IMG/VR virus record: IMGVR_UViG_3300047408_000179
Span: 1-30,608 of that record
DNA: 30,608 bases
Reading direction: 5' to 3' (one strand)
From: a virus
The position numbers and the translations under genes are program-made. Below the pieces are notes generated by a model. That model had not been told where the DNA came from and made no database searches. It worked only from the letters and a program-made list of their open reading frames with translations. The stretch's first letter is position 1. Every line of letters starts with the position of its first letter. Below, one piece after another: positions 1 to 6,440 of the stretch.

Positions 1-64
1 GACGAGGGACGGGGGTCGAGCGTGGTGCCACCAAAAAAACCACCCCGCCCACGGCGTCCACCGC
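1..64. other. Left window end; possible ORF running across the end junction
   Basis: There is no complete gene here. On the minus strand a GTG at 61-59 opens a frame that stays open to base 1. If base 1 is joined directly to base 30608, the frame continues without a stop for about 20 more codons and ends at a TGA that overlaps the GTG start of the terminase gene in the same GTGA pattern used elsewhere in this genome. The roughly 41-residue product is Arg/Pro-rich and unconvincing as a protein. The stretch may instead be the packaging (cos) region. Confidence 0.3.
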
Positions 65-151
65 TCAGCCCCAACCGTGAAAGTAAGCGAGGACGATGAA
101 GATGGTGATGATGACCATGCACGCTTCGCCGATGGTGGGCCGCCAGGTCAT
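65..151 (-). CDS. Tiny single-pass membrane protein (28 aa)
   Basis: This is a 28-residue ORF. It starts at an ATG that overlaps the TGA of the upstream gene (ATGA) and ends at TGA in 67-65. Residues about 11-23 are an uninterrupted hydrophobic stretch (MVIITIFIVLAY), so it is a single transmembrane segment with a short N-terminal tail. It is the last minus-strand gene before the window edge, downstream of the endolysin and the tail-fibre-like gene. A lysis accessory role is possible but is not shown by the sequence. Support comes from the overlap and the clean hydrophobic pattern. Confidence 0.5.
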   Translation of the reverse strand: MTWRPTIGEACMVIITIFIVLAYFHGWG

Positions 152-339
152 GAGTCTTCGGCTTCGACGGTGACGCGGATGGCGTGTGGCTCGCCGAGCT
201 GCTGCCACGTTTCGGGTGCGAGCAGGAACGGGTCGGCTGGTGGTGACCCCTTGGCGCGGAACCGTACTGGGCCGAAGTAGGTGCGGTCGGCGTCGGCGTG
301 TAGTGGTGGGTCGAGGTGGTAGGTGCGGGTGGCGGTCAT
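148..339 (-). CDS. Small phage protein of unknown function (63 aa)
   Basis: This is a 63-residue acidic/polar protein whose ATG overlaps the stop of the upstream gene by four bases. It has no transmembrane segment, Cys pair or recognisable motif. The composition (TYHLDPPLHAD near the start, a C-terminal VTVEAEDS) suggests a small beta-rich fold. It lies between the tail-fibre-like protein and a tiny membrane protein and is translationally coupled to both, so it probably belongs to the late lysis/adsorption operon. I do not recognise the family. Confidence 0.6.
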   Translation of the reverse strand: MTATRTYHLDPPLHADADRTYFGPVRFRAKGSPPADPFLLAPETWQQLGEPHAIRVTVEAEDS

Positions 340-878
340 GCTGTTCCGACGCTGAACGTGATGGGCGTCAAGGTGAACCAGTCGATCTGTCCGCCTCCGA
401 TGAGGAGCCCGTTGAAGACGATCTGCCCGTCGGCGGTGACGTCGAAGCGGGCGTTGTTGCCGGGGTTGCCGGAGCAGCCGAAGAGGAGTGTTGCTCCTGG
501 TGTGCTGTCACTGTCGAGGGTGGCGAGGCGTACGCCGACGTCGTCTTCGGTGAGCGGTGGGCTGCAGGCGACGAGGCCTTCGCAATGGACGACGTTGTTT
601 AGGGTGAGCCTGTACCTGGGGTCGGCGTACCCTTGGCCGAAGGGTGTGAACCTGGGGTCGGCGAGGTTGAGGGTGCGCCAGTTGACTTCGGCGACCTGGG
701 CGAGGATCGCGTCGAGGTCGGTTTGGGTGACGACGGGGACGAGTGGCGCGTTGCCGGTGTTGTCGTAGACGGGGCCGGTGCCGGGGCTTGGTTGGCCGGT
801 GACGTCGGTGAGGCCTGAGAGGGTGCCGCTGCTGCCGGTTTGGCCGGGGATGCGACCGGACCATTTCGGCTCTGGCAC
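336..878 (-). CDS. Tail-fibre / receptor-binding-like beta protein
   Basis: A protein of about 180 residues. The N-terminal third is Gly/Pro/Ser/Thr-rich linker. The remainder has the pattern of a phage fibre tip beta-sandwich: WRTLNLADPRFTPFGQGYAD, then YRLTLNNVVHCEGLV, a mid-domain LLFGCSGN, ARFDVTADGQI, and a closing IDWFTLTPITFSV. This order (short strand, YRxxxNxVxxxG, ARxxVxxxG, WxxLxxIxF) is typical of trimeric receptor-binding tips. That assignment is from pattern only. The start is uncertain. I chose a GTG with AAGG upstream; the GTGA overlapping the endolysin stop opens only an 11-codon frame that would need a -1 shift to enter this one. It sits after the endolysin, away from the main tail module. 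Confidence 0.6.
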   Translation of the reverse strand: MPEPKWSGRIPGQTGSSGTLSGLTDVTGQPSPGTGPVYDNTGNAPLVPVVTQTDLDAILAQVAEVNWRTLNLADPRFTPFGQGYADPRYRLTLNNVVHCEGLVACSPPLTEDDVGVRLATLDSDSTPGATLLFGCSGNPGNNARFDVTADGQIVFNGLLIGGGQIDWFTLTPITFSVGTA

Positions 879-924
879 GTCGGGCTTGAACCTTACCCAA
901 CCAAACGGTCGTAAGCCAAGAATG

Positions 925-1854
925 TCACGGCTCGGCGACCCTGACGAACGCGACCCTGGCTGTCTGCGATCGTGTCCTCGAGCGGCGCATGACTTCGCCG
1001 CCGTTCGACTGGTTGTCGACACTGGTGTTGCCCTCGATCGCCTGCCACGAATTGGTGTCGCCGTCCTCGAACAGGCCGACGTGGTCGTACACCTGGTCGC
1101 CGTCCTGCCACGCATAGACGACGACGTCGCCGGGGATCGGGTCTGACGTCAAGGACAGCCCGTGCCGGTTGTTCTGGGCGTCGTCGACGATCGTCGGGCA
1201 GTAGTGGTAGCGGCTGCCTTTCACGAAGGACGGGGAGCCGCCGTCGTGGCCGAGCTCGTACCAGTAGGTGACGGCCATCGCGCACCACGGCTGGTAGTTC
1301 ATGCCGTACCAGGCGCCGAACATGTTGCAGTTCGTGCCGGCCGGCGACTCGGTGTACCCGAGGTACGTTTTTGCTTCGGCGAGCGCGGCGTCGCGGACGG
1401 TGCCCGACGGCCCCTTGAACAGCTCGACGGCGGTCCACAGCAGGGCGCGGGCGTAGTCGTCGAGGAGGTGCTCGCCGGCGTGCGGCAGCCCTGCTGGGAT
1501 GAGCGCGTACTGGATGGACTTTGCTGATTCAGTGCCCCACCAGCCGGTGTCGTCGATCTTCATCTGGCGTTGGTAGCCGGCGGCCCCGGATTCGCCGACG
1601 TTGCCGCCCGGGGATCCGTGGGCGAGGGTGTTCGACCACTTCCGCTTGTTCTTGCCTGTCGCCCAGTCCGCCGGGATGCGGCCGCCGCGCCATAGCCCGC
1701 GCCGCCAGCCCTCAGAGTCGGGCCCGTCGCTCGATGGTTTCTTGCCGCGTGAGGCGGCGTCGGGTGGGTAGAGGGGGCGGGCGAGAGGGATGATCCCGCC
1801 GGGCGGCGTGGCACCCGGGTAGCCGTGCTGGTAGTCCCAGGTTGGCGGGGTCAT
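925..1854 (-). CDS. Endolysin with CHAP amidase/peptidase domain
   Basis: A 309-residue lysin. The C-terminal half (about 165-309) is a CHAP (NlpC/P60-like Cys-His) domain. NCNMFGAWYG is near 175-184, the likely catalytic Cys191 is in PWCAMAVTYWY, and His258 is in YDHVGLFE, followed by an acidic/polar QAIEGNTS. Residues about 85-125 (GYQRQMKIDDTGWWGTES) resemble a degenerate PG-binding-1 repeat. There is no signal peptide, so it should need a holin. The ATG overlaps the stop of the holin-like gene (ATGA), the classical lysis order. CHAP enzymes cut peptidoglycan peptides or the amide to muramic acid; which bond is cut here cannot be read from sequence. Confidence 0.85.
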   Translation of the reverse strand: MTPPTWDYQHGYPGATPPGGIIPLARPLYPPDAASRGKKPSSDGPDSEGWRRGLWRGGRIPADWATGKNKRKWSNTLAHGSPGGNVGESGAAGYQRQMKIDDTGWWGTESAKSIQYALIPAGLPHAGEHLLDDYARALLWTAVELFKGPSGTVRDAALAEAKTYLGYTESPAGTNCNMFGAWYGMNYQPWCAMAVTYWYELGHDGGSPSFVKGSRYHYCPTIVDDAQNNRHGLSLTSDPIPGDVVVYAWQDGDQVYDHVGLFEDGDTNSWQAIEGNTSVDNQSNGGEVMRRSRTRSQTARVAFVRVAEP

Positions 1855-2030
1855 GGGATTTGTTCCACGGCGATGGTGGCGAGGGCGAGGGCTGCGAGGA
1901 GCTGCTCGAGTTGGGCTGCGAGGTCGGCGAAGACGCCGGCTGGCGGGTCGCCCGCGCTCGACCACGGCGGCTCGAACGCCGCCAACAAGCCGAGCACGCC
2001 TACGGTGGTGAGCGCAGCGGCCTTAGCCAC
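1851..2030 (-). CDS. Holin-like small membrane protein
   Basis: A 59-residue protein from GTG. A hydrophobic segment lies at about 4-18 (AAALTTVGVLGLLAAF), followed by a polar PWSSAGDPP turn and a second amphipathic/hydrophobic stretch, LEQLLAALALATIAV. The short two-segment form and the ATGA coupling to the endolysin make holin the best guess. The N-terminal 30 residues and their DNA are near-duplicates of the start of the transglycosylase at 3040-3549, so the anchor module has been copied between two genes. It overlaps the upstream zinc protein by 8 bases. An alternative role is a membrane anchor or spanin-like partner. Confidence 0.6.
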   Translation of the reverse strand: MAKAAALTTVGVLGLLAAFEPPWSSAGDPPAGVFADLAAQLEQLLAALALATIAVEQIP

Positions 2031-2301
2031 CGTCTTCGTCCTCCGACGGGCACGTCGCCCGGTGCTCCTCCTGCGCCTCCCGAAGCGACTCTTCCGTGTT
2101 GCCCGAGACACCTTTCCCGCAGTAGCCGCAGAACACCGCGGCGATGATTCTGCGCGAGTGCCAGCCTGCTTCGACGTTCACGCTACGCCTCCTAAGTTCG
2201 GGATATGTGCCGACCGGCTGGTCCCATTCTTCGTATGAACAGTGGTCGCAAACCAGCTTCTCGTTTTCCCCGTCGCAAAAGACGACCGCACGCGCGGACA
2301 A
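2023..2301 (-). CDS. Small zinc-binding protein (start uncertain)
   Basis: This frame is open from 2301 to the TAA at 2023 and encodes up to 92 residues. It has two Cys-x2-Cys pairs (CDHC and CGYC) and a later H-x3-C (HRATC), suggesting zinc ribbons. The C-terminal part is acidic. The only start giving the long form is a TTG without a clear Shine-Dalgarno sequence. An internal GTG at 2181 has AGGAGG six bases upstream and overlaps a TGA in another frame, giving a 52-residue version with CGYC...H...C. Codon third positions are more GC-rich in this frame than in the competing one, so I favour the longer reading, weakly. Confidence 0.5.
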   Translation of the reverse strand: MSARAVVFCDGENEKLVCDHCSYEEWDQPVGTYPELRRRSVNVEAGWHSRRIIAAVFCGYCGKGVSGNTEESLREAQEEHRATCPSEDEDGG

Positions 2302-2395
2302 ACAGGATCGCCGCGTAGACCGCGTTCTGAACTACGATACGGCGCGTGGAGACCTTCGCGCCAGAACCACATCTCAGGCGGACGACAACCCCAAT

Positions 2396-2461
2396 CTACG
2401 GGTGGCTTTCCCGGCCATCGGCCTTTTCGGGCGCCGCGAGCGTGTTCGATCTCCTCGCCAT
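2396..2461 (-). CDS. Possible 21-residue peptide
   Basis: An ATG shares one base with the preceding TGA (TGATG) and opens a 21-residue polar frame ending in TAG. It has no motif. The overlap style matches genuine junctions in this genome, but the length is too short to judge. The following 94 bases up to 2301 have no convincing gene. Confidence 0.25.
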   Translation of the reverse strand: MARRSNTLAAPEKADGRESHP

Positions 2462-2658
2462 CAGAAAGTGGTGTAAGCCACGTAGGTTCGAGAGCGACCA
2501 GGACCAGCGTTACCTGATGCTGGACTACCAGACCGTGGTCCGCGGTCCGGGCACCGCTTAATCTTCCGCACGCCGAGCCGCGCCCACCCCAACCGTTGCG
2601 CCAACTCGTCGCACGCGGACTGCAACTGCTCATGCGAAATCGGGACCGTGGCGCTCAC
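2461..2658 (-). CDS. Small hypothetical protein (65 aa)
   Basis: The GTG start overlaps the TGA of the upstream membrane protein gene (GTGA). Residues 1-30 form a plausible helix (SHEQLQSACDELAQRLGW). The second half is a basic Gly/Pro/Ser/Arg run of low complexity, unlike a folded domain. The gene may therefore be decayed or frameshifted in its 3' half. No family is recognised. It sits in a run of very small genes between the transglycosylase and the lysis cassette. Confidence 0.45.
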   Translation of the reverse strand: MSATVPISHEQLQSACDELAQRLGWARLGVRKIKRCPDRGPRSGSPASGNAGPGRSRTYVAYTTF

Positions 2659-2780
2659 GGCTTCAACCTCCGGAGCCGTCGGAACCCGACGATGGCAAAC
2701 CGTGCCCCGATGACTACCTCGGTGACGCCGACCACCATGCCCAGCCACCACCACCACGGCTGCGTGAACATCAGCGTCAC
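2655..2780 (-). CDS. Small membrane protein (41 aa)
   Basis: The GTG start overlaps the upstream TGA. A four-Trp cluster at residues 8-12 is followed by a hydrophobic segment, LGMVVGVTEVVIGARFAIVG, and then a strongly basic tail (FRRLRRLKP). By the positive-inside rule this is a single-pass protein with a cytoplasmic C-terminus. Position and topology would fit a lysis accessory or pinholin-type protein, but nothing shows this directly. Confidence 0.55.
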   Translation of the reverse strand: MTLMFTQPWWWWLGMVVGVTEVVIGARFAIVGFRRLRRLKP

Positions 2781-3043
2781 CGCACCTTCAGCCCCTCGCG
2801 CACCCTCGCCAACCGGTCCACGCTGATCCTCGCCCGCTGCAACCGCGTCAACGGCTTCGCAGGGTCCGCCGGCATCATCATGCGGCTGTGGCAGCCGTAC
2901 CCTGACTGGTCGGTCGGGTCGCGGCGTGCGGGCGGCCTGTGCTCCGTGCCGTAGTTGGCGCAGGCGCACGCACGCGAACAGAACAGGTCGGCGTCGCGGA
3001 TCGCGGCGTCGGGCAGCCGCTTCTTGCACATCACGCACGTCAC
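2777..3043 (-). CDS. Small zinc-finger protein (88 aa)
   Basis: The start is the GTG overlapping the TGA of the transglycosylase gene. The N-terminus reads TCVMCKK followed by FCSRACACANYG, giving Cys-x2-Cys and Cys-x3-Cys-x-Cys, enough ligands for one zinc site of the MYM/FCS or TRASH-like kind. A C-terminal basic helix (TRLQRARISVDRLARVREG) follows. Function is unknown; small zinc proteins of this type are common in actinophage accessory regions. Confidence 0.6.
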   Translation of the reverse strand: MTCVMCKKRLPDAAIRDADLFCSRACACANYGTEHRPPARRDPTDQSGYGCHSRMMMPADPAKPLTRLQRARISVDRLARVREGLKVR

Positions 3044-3549
3044 CCGCACGTCCACTGCCTCCACGACCCATCCCGCGCGACCGTCTGCGCCGCGCTCAAC
3101 GCATTCGCGACAGGATCAAACGGCGACAGCCCAAACGGCGACCAGCCCAACTGGAAAAGGCCGCGGTACCGGCCGTTCGCAGCCCACGGCTCGAACGTGC
3201 TCTCGCAGTACGCGACCTGGCGCATCTTGCTCTCGTCGACGCCGAACACGCGTGACGCCAACCGGATCGCGTACGCCACGGTCGGCGCCCACCGTTCGTG
3301 CAACCCGTGCCTGAGCTCGTCGAGCCGGCGGCCCATCACGTTCAACGCCCGCCGGTTACGCACCGCGTGCCTCGCCCACGTGCGCACCGACCAGCCCTGG
3401 TACCGCTCGCGCACCGTCCGCGTCACCGTCACCGTCCGCGTCACCACGCTGGACGTCACCGGCGGGTCGCCCGCGCTCGACCACGGAGCCTCCCACGCCG
3501 CCAACAGGCCGAGCACACCCACCGTCGTCAACGCCGCAGCCTTCGCCAC
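3040..3549 (-). CDS. Membrane-anchored lytic transglycosylase (SLT-like)
   Basis: A 169-residue protein. Residues 3-19 are a hydrophobic anchor, followed by a Thr/Val/Arg stalk (TRTVTVTRTVRERY) and a basic helix. A goose-lysozyme/SLT-type domain occupies about 90-169. The catalytic Glu is probably E116 in VAYCESTFEPWA, followed by the family GLFQ signature (about 130-133) and C-terminal SWRQWTCG. Such enzymes cleave the MurNAc-GlcNAc bond. GAGGAGG lies eight bases before the GTG, which directly abuts the methyltransferase stop. The anchor sequence is shared with the holin-like protein, and the stalk resembles that of the protein at 7245-7763. It could act in lysis, in DNA entry or on the prophage-bearing cell. 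Confidence 0.75.
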   Translation of the reverse strand: MAKAAALTTVGVLGLLAAWEAPWSSAGDPPVTSSVVTRTVTVTRTVRERYQGWSVRTWARHAVRNRRALNVMGRRLDELRHGLHERWAPTVAYAIRLASRVFGVDESKMRQVAYCESTFEPWAANGRYRGLFQLGWSPFGLSPFDPVANALSAAQTVARDGSWRQWTCG

Positions 3550-4533
3550 CTACAACGCCTCCTCCGCGAGCAGACTGAGCTGCGCCGTCCTCCGCGCCGC
3601 CAGCTCGAGGTATTCCGCGTTCAGGTCGATGCCGACGCAGGCGCGGCCGTGTTTGCGGGCAACCAATGCGGTTGTGCCTGAGCCGACGAACGGGTCTAGG
3701 ACGACGCCGGGCCGGTAACTTCCTTCGCGGTTATCTTCGCGGTATCGCTTCGCGTGGCCGCAATCAGACCAACCGATGAACCGGTCGGGATGTTCTGCTT
3801 TCCAAGCGTTGTGACGAGGACCGCCCATCTTCGTGTTCGCTGATGTGCGACCGCCATCGACATCTCCAGCCCGCATTGGTTCTCCCTCGGCCTTGCGCGT
3901 CTCCCACATGGATTCCCCGCGCTCCACGATCCGTTCGCGTGGTTTCCCGCACGTCCGGCACACGAACTCCGGGCATCCGGCGAGCAAACAGCGGCGGACG
4001 AGCTCTTCGGGGAACGTCGCGAAGTGGGCGTCTTTCGTGGGCTGCGTGGCGATCTCCCACACGCTGCGGACGTTGCGGCCACCGTTCGGCCACCGTTCGC
4101 CGTCGCGATGCTGGATCGAACCGTCTCGCGCCTCAACGCGGGACTGCCGCCGCCCATCCGGTCCGCGCGGCTTCTCCGGCGGCAGCGACGGATCAAGAGT
4201 CTCCGGTGAGGGCGCATCTTCCAAGGCGTTGCAGTCAGGGCATCCATCTCGACCATTTGTGGCCCGCATATGTGTGTCGCACCGCCTGAGGTCATGGTTG
4301 ATCCGCCGGTCTTGATACTCACGAACCTGAGCGGGCGTCCGATGGTTTAGTGCCGCACCTATCTGGTCGACATATGCTGACCCTGTTCGGAGCCCCTTGG
4401 ATCGCATGTCGTCGCGGCTACTTGCCCACTGATCCCGTACCGCCTCCTGGTCGAAGAAGTACCTAGGCCGTTTCGTCAACAGGAACACGTACTCGTGCGC
4501 CTTCGTCGGCCTGTCCGTCACACTCTCGGGCAT
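3550..4533 (-). CDS. DNA methyltransferase, C-terminal part (frame-disrupted)
   Basis: This is the downstream frame of a beta-class (N4-cytosine or N6-adenine) DNA methyltransferase. It begins in the conserved stretch NPMPESVTDRPTKAHEYV, continues through a large variable region with Cys-pair patterns (CDTH...CPDC, CPEFVCRTC) that is probably target recognition, and ends with the AdoMet-binding motif LDPFVGSGTTALVA and VGIDLNAEYLELA. The motif order IV then I defines the beta class. The N-terminal catalytic part lies in another frame at 4518-4901. Restoring one base near 4548-4550 fuses the halves. The first ATG in this frame after the break is used as a nominal start; independent translation is doubtful. 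Confidence 0.7.
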   Translation of the reverse strand: MPESVTDRPTKAHEYVFLLTKRPRYFFDQEAVRDQWASSRDDMRSKGLRTGSAYVDQIGAALNHRTPAQVREYQDRRINHDLRRCDTHMRATNGRDGCPDCNALEDAPSPETLDPSLPPEKPRGPDGRRQSRVEARDGSIQHRDGERWPNGGRNVRSVWEIATQPTKDAHFATFPEELVRRCLLAGCPEFVCRTCGKPRERIVERGESMWETRKAEGEPMRAGDVDGGRTSANTKMGGPRHNAWKAEHPDRFIGWSDCGHAKRYREDNREGSYRPGVVLDPFVGSGTTALVARKHGRACVGIDLNAEYLELAARRTAQLSLLAEEAL

Positions 4534-4901
4534 CGGGTTGGGAATAATTTCGCCCAGATAATGTCTGAGCGAAGAAACCACCCCCAATCCTGCAACGCGA
4601 ACGCCAATTTCCATGGCACTCCGAGCAGTTGTTTCTCGGCGAACGAATCGCCCATGTTTACGAAACACGTGCCGTGGTCGGCCAGCACCCGGTGCACTTC
4701 GCGGAACACGGCGACCATCTGGGTGATGTAGGCGTCGAGGGTGGGTTCCAGGCCGATCTGCCCCGGCGTGGCGTAGTCGCGGAGCCCGTAGTACGGCGGT
4801 GACGTGATGACGCAATCCACCGACCCGGCCGGCAGCGAGGCGAGGACCTCGCGCACGTCGCCGTGGTGCAGGGTGAGGTCGGCGTCCTGGACGTAGATCA
4901 C
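4518..4901 (-). CDS. DNA methyltransferase, N-terminal catalytic part (frame-disrupted)
   Basis: The first 127 residues of the same methyltransferase. The catalytic motif IV TSPPYYGLRDY is at 33-43, preceded by the LHHGDVREVLASLP strand/helix. The frame runs normally to SDIIWAK and then reads out of frame to a TGA. The DNA has GCGAAATTATTCCC; one extra A would read straight into the conserved NPMPES segment. The break is a homopolymer-length change, either sequencing error or an inactivating mutation, and there is no good slippery heptamer. The GTG start overlaps the stop of the small gene at 4898-5155. In an intact state it would methylate phage or host DNA, probably against restriction. Confidence 0.75.
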   Translation of the reverse strand: MIYVQDADLTLHHGDVREVLASLPAGSVDCVITSPPYYGLRDYATPGQIGLEPTLDAYITQMVAVFREVHRVLADHGTCFVNMGDSFAEKQLLGVPWKLAFALQDWGWFLRSDIIWAKLFPTRCPRV

Positions 4902-5155
4902 GCTGGCTCCCGGTTCAGGGCGGCGAGAGCGGGGCGCAGCGCGTGAAGCGCGGCCACGAGATCGTCCTCCGACCAGAGCGAGAACTCGCCGTCGGTCGCG
5001 TCGGTGCGTAACCCCTCGTAGATCTCGTCCACTTTCTGCGCTGCATCTACGCAGTCGAGCAGCGGGTCGAGTTCGCCCCATTCGATCCACAATCCGTTGT
5101 AGACCTGCTTCTTGTGGTAGGCCCTGCGCTCCTTGAGGTCATCAATCCTGGTCAT
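4898..5155 (-). CDS. Small protein, paralogous ends with 6437-6706
   Basis: An 85-residue protein with MTRIDDL at the start and ALAALNREPA at the end. Both are shared almost exactly, at protein and DNA level, with the gene at 6437-6706, while the middles differ. The middle is acidic and helical with Trp (YNGLWIEWGELDPLLDC). The ATG shares a base with the transporter stop (TGATG), and its TGA overlaps the methyltransferase GTG. Its twin lies in the same position in front of the DpdA-like gene. Family not recognised; an accessory role in DNA modification is inferred from position only. Confidence 0.7.
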   Translation of the reverse strand: MTRIDDLKERRAYHKKQVYNGLWIEWGELDPLLDCVDAAQKVDEIYEGLRTDATDGEFSLWSEDDLVAALHALRPALAALNREPA

Positions 5156-5682
5156 CACACGCGCACCGGGACGAAGTACCTGCGGCCAGCCGTCAACACT
5201 GTTCCGACGGCGACCATCATCGTTTTCGCCCAGAACTGGCCGGGCCAATACGCCAGGCTCCCGAACGCCAGGGTCAGGAACAGCCAACTGTCGAGCGCGG
5301 ATCCCGCGACGCCGGACAGCGCGACACCAGCCGTCAGCGACCGTCGGCGGATCGGCGTGAACACCGCCGCCTCTACCGTCTCGGACACGACGAACGCGAC
5401 GAACGACGCGACCGCGATCTTCCGCAGCGACGTCCACCCGAACACGTCCGCTGTCACGTACGACGCGACCGACGCGACGGCCACGAGGGCGAGCGAGAAC
5501 CAGAGGCCGGCGAGCTGCTGCAACCAGTCGCGGATCACCAGGATCGCTCCGATGCAGAACACACCACCGGGCGCGAGGTACGGCGTGAAAGGAACGTGGA
5601 CGATGTACGTCGCGGCAAGCCAGTTCGCGAGGATCGCGAGCCCGACATAGGCGACGGCGAGCGTGACGGTCAGGCGGCGCAC
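5155..5682 (-). CDS. VUT/YhhQ-family transporter (probable 7-deazaguanine precursor uptake)
   Basis: A 175-residue membrane protein with about five hydrophobic segments. The C-terminal signature of the VUT (PF02592, YhhQ/QueT-like) family is visible: ASFVAFVVSETVEAAVF near 92-108 and GSALDSWLFLTLAFG near 127-141. E. coli YhhQ imports preQ0/preQ1. The gene overlaps the 3' end of the DpdA-like gene by 13 bases, so the two are translationally coupled, which supports delivery of a 7-deazaguanine base to that enzyme. The start is GTG. It is slightly shorter than the typical bacterial protein of about 220 residues. Substrate is inferred, not shown. Confidence 0.8.
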   Translation of the reverse strand: MRRLTVTLAVAYVGLAILANWLAATYIVHVPFTPYLAPGGVFCIGAILVIRDWLQQLAGLWFSLALVAVASVASYVTADVFGWTSLRKIAVASFVAFVVSETVEAAVFTPIRRRSLTAGVALSGVAGSALDSWLFLTLAFGSLAYWPGQFWAKTMMVAVGTVLTAGRRYFVPVRV

Positions 5683-6440
5683 GATTCCCCCAGACGTAGT
5701 TGGTTGAGACGCGACACCACACGGTCGCGCCACCGCAGCGCGTACCGCAGGCAGTTCGCGCACGACTTGTGGGTGCAACCTGGCAGCGGGTGGTCGCGGC
5801 GGGCGCGGTAACTCCACGCCATCGAGTCCGCCGAGCCGAGCTCGTCACCGAACGACTCCAGGCCGGTGAGTTTCACGCCGAACCCGTGCAACTGGCGGCC
5901 TAGGAGTTGCTTCGCGAGCTCGCGTACGATAAGCCCGGCTTCGGCGGTGTTCTGCCTGCGGCACACGGTGCCCAGGCCGATCGTCGGCTCCCACTCCAGG
6001 TCGACGCCGGCACGGTGGTACATCTCCCAATGGCGCAGGTACTCGTCGCGCTCCCATCCCTGGAGAACGGGCACGACAAGCAGGCCGAGCACGACGCGGA
6101 GTCGCAAGAAGTTCGCGATAGTCAACTCCTGATGCGCCTTTACCGTAAGCCCGGTTTTAGCGAGGACGAACGGCTCACACATCCAGTCCATCGGAGCTAC
6201 CCATTCCAGGTTCCCAACACCGTCCTGGAACCGCCACACGTCCGCGATGTAGTCCGCCTCGCTAGTTCTCCATTCGCCGTACATGTTCAACTCCGTGAAG
6301 CCACCGGAGTCGAGCGCCCACCCGGCACACGCACGCGGCAGCGTCTTCCGCCCGGTCAGGATGCGGCGGCTCACGAACAGCGCCACCGTGGCGTCCCACC
6401 ACGGCTGCGACACCCTGTGTGTTCCGAGGTAGAACTTCAC
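5670..6440 (-). CDS. dpdA: DpdA-like 7-deazaguanine DNA transglycosylase
   Basis: A 256-residue protein of the phage DpdA type, related to tRNA-guanine transglycosylase. Visible hallmarks are WALDSGGFTELNMYG (the TGT DSGGF region, D44), EADYIADVWRFQD, VAPMDWMCEP, FGVKLTGLE and LGSADSMAWSYRAR (D205, a candidate nucleophile). A C-terminal CTHKSCANC cluster probably binds zinc as in TGTs. Phage DpdA enzymes exchange guanine in DNA for preQ0 or derivatives and so protect DNA from restriction. The GTG start overlaps the stop of the small gene at 6437-6706, and the VUT transporter follows with overlap. No preQ0 synthesis genes (folE, queD/E/C) are in the window, so host or imported precursor must be used. 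Confidence 0.8.
   Translation of the reverse strand: MKFYLGTHRVSQPWWDATVALFVSRRILTGRKTLPRACAGWALDSGGFTELNMYGEWRTSEADYIADVWRFQDGVGNLEWVAPMDWMCEPFVLAKTGLTVKAHQELTIANFLRLRVVLGLLVVPVLQGWERDEYLRHWEMYHRAGVDLEWEPTIGLGTVCRRQNTAEAGLIVRELAKQLLGRQLHGFGVKLTGLESFGDELGSADSMAWSYRARRDHPLPGCTHKSCANCLRYALRWRDRVVSRLNQLRLGESCAA

Noticed and set aside
2178-2383. 64-residue frame beginning MWFWREG
   Set aside because: Less GC-rich third positions than the overlapping zinc-protein frame and no domain; kept only as an alternative.
4518-4560. Programmed frameshifting in the methyltransferase
   Set aside because: The region lacks an X-XXY-YYZ heptamer in the right frame (GCG AAA TTA), so an indel in the A-run is simpler.
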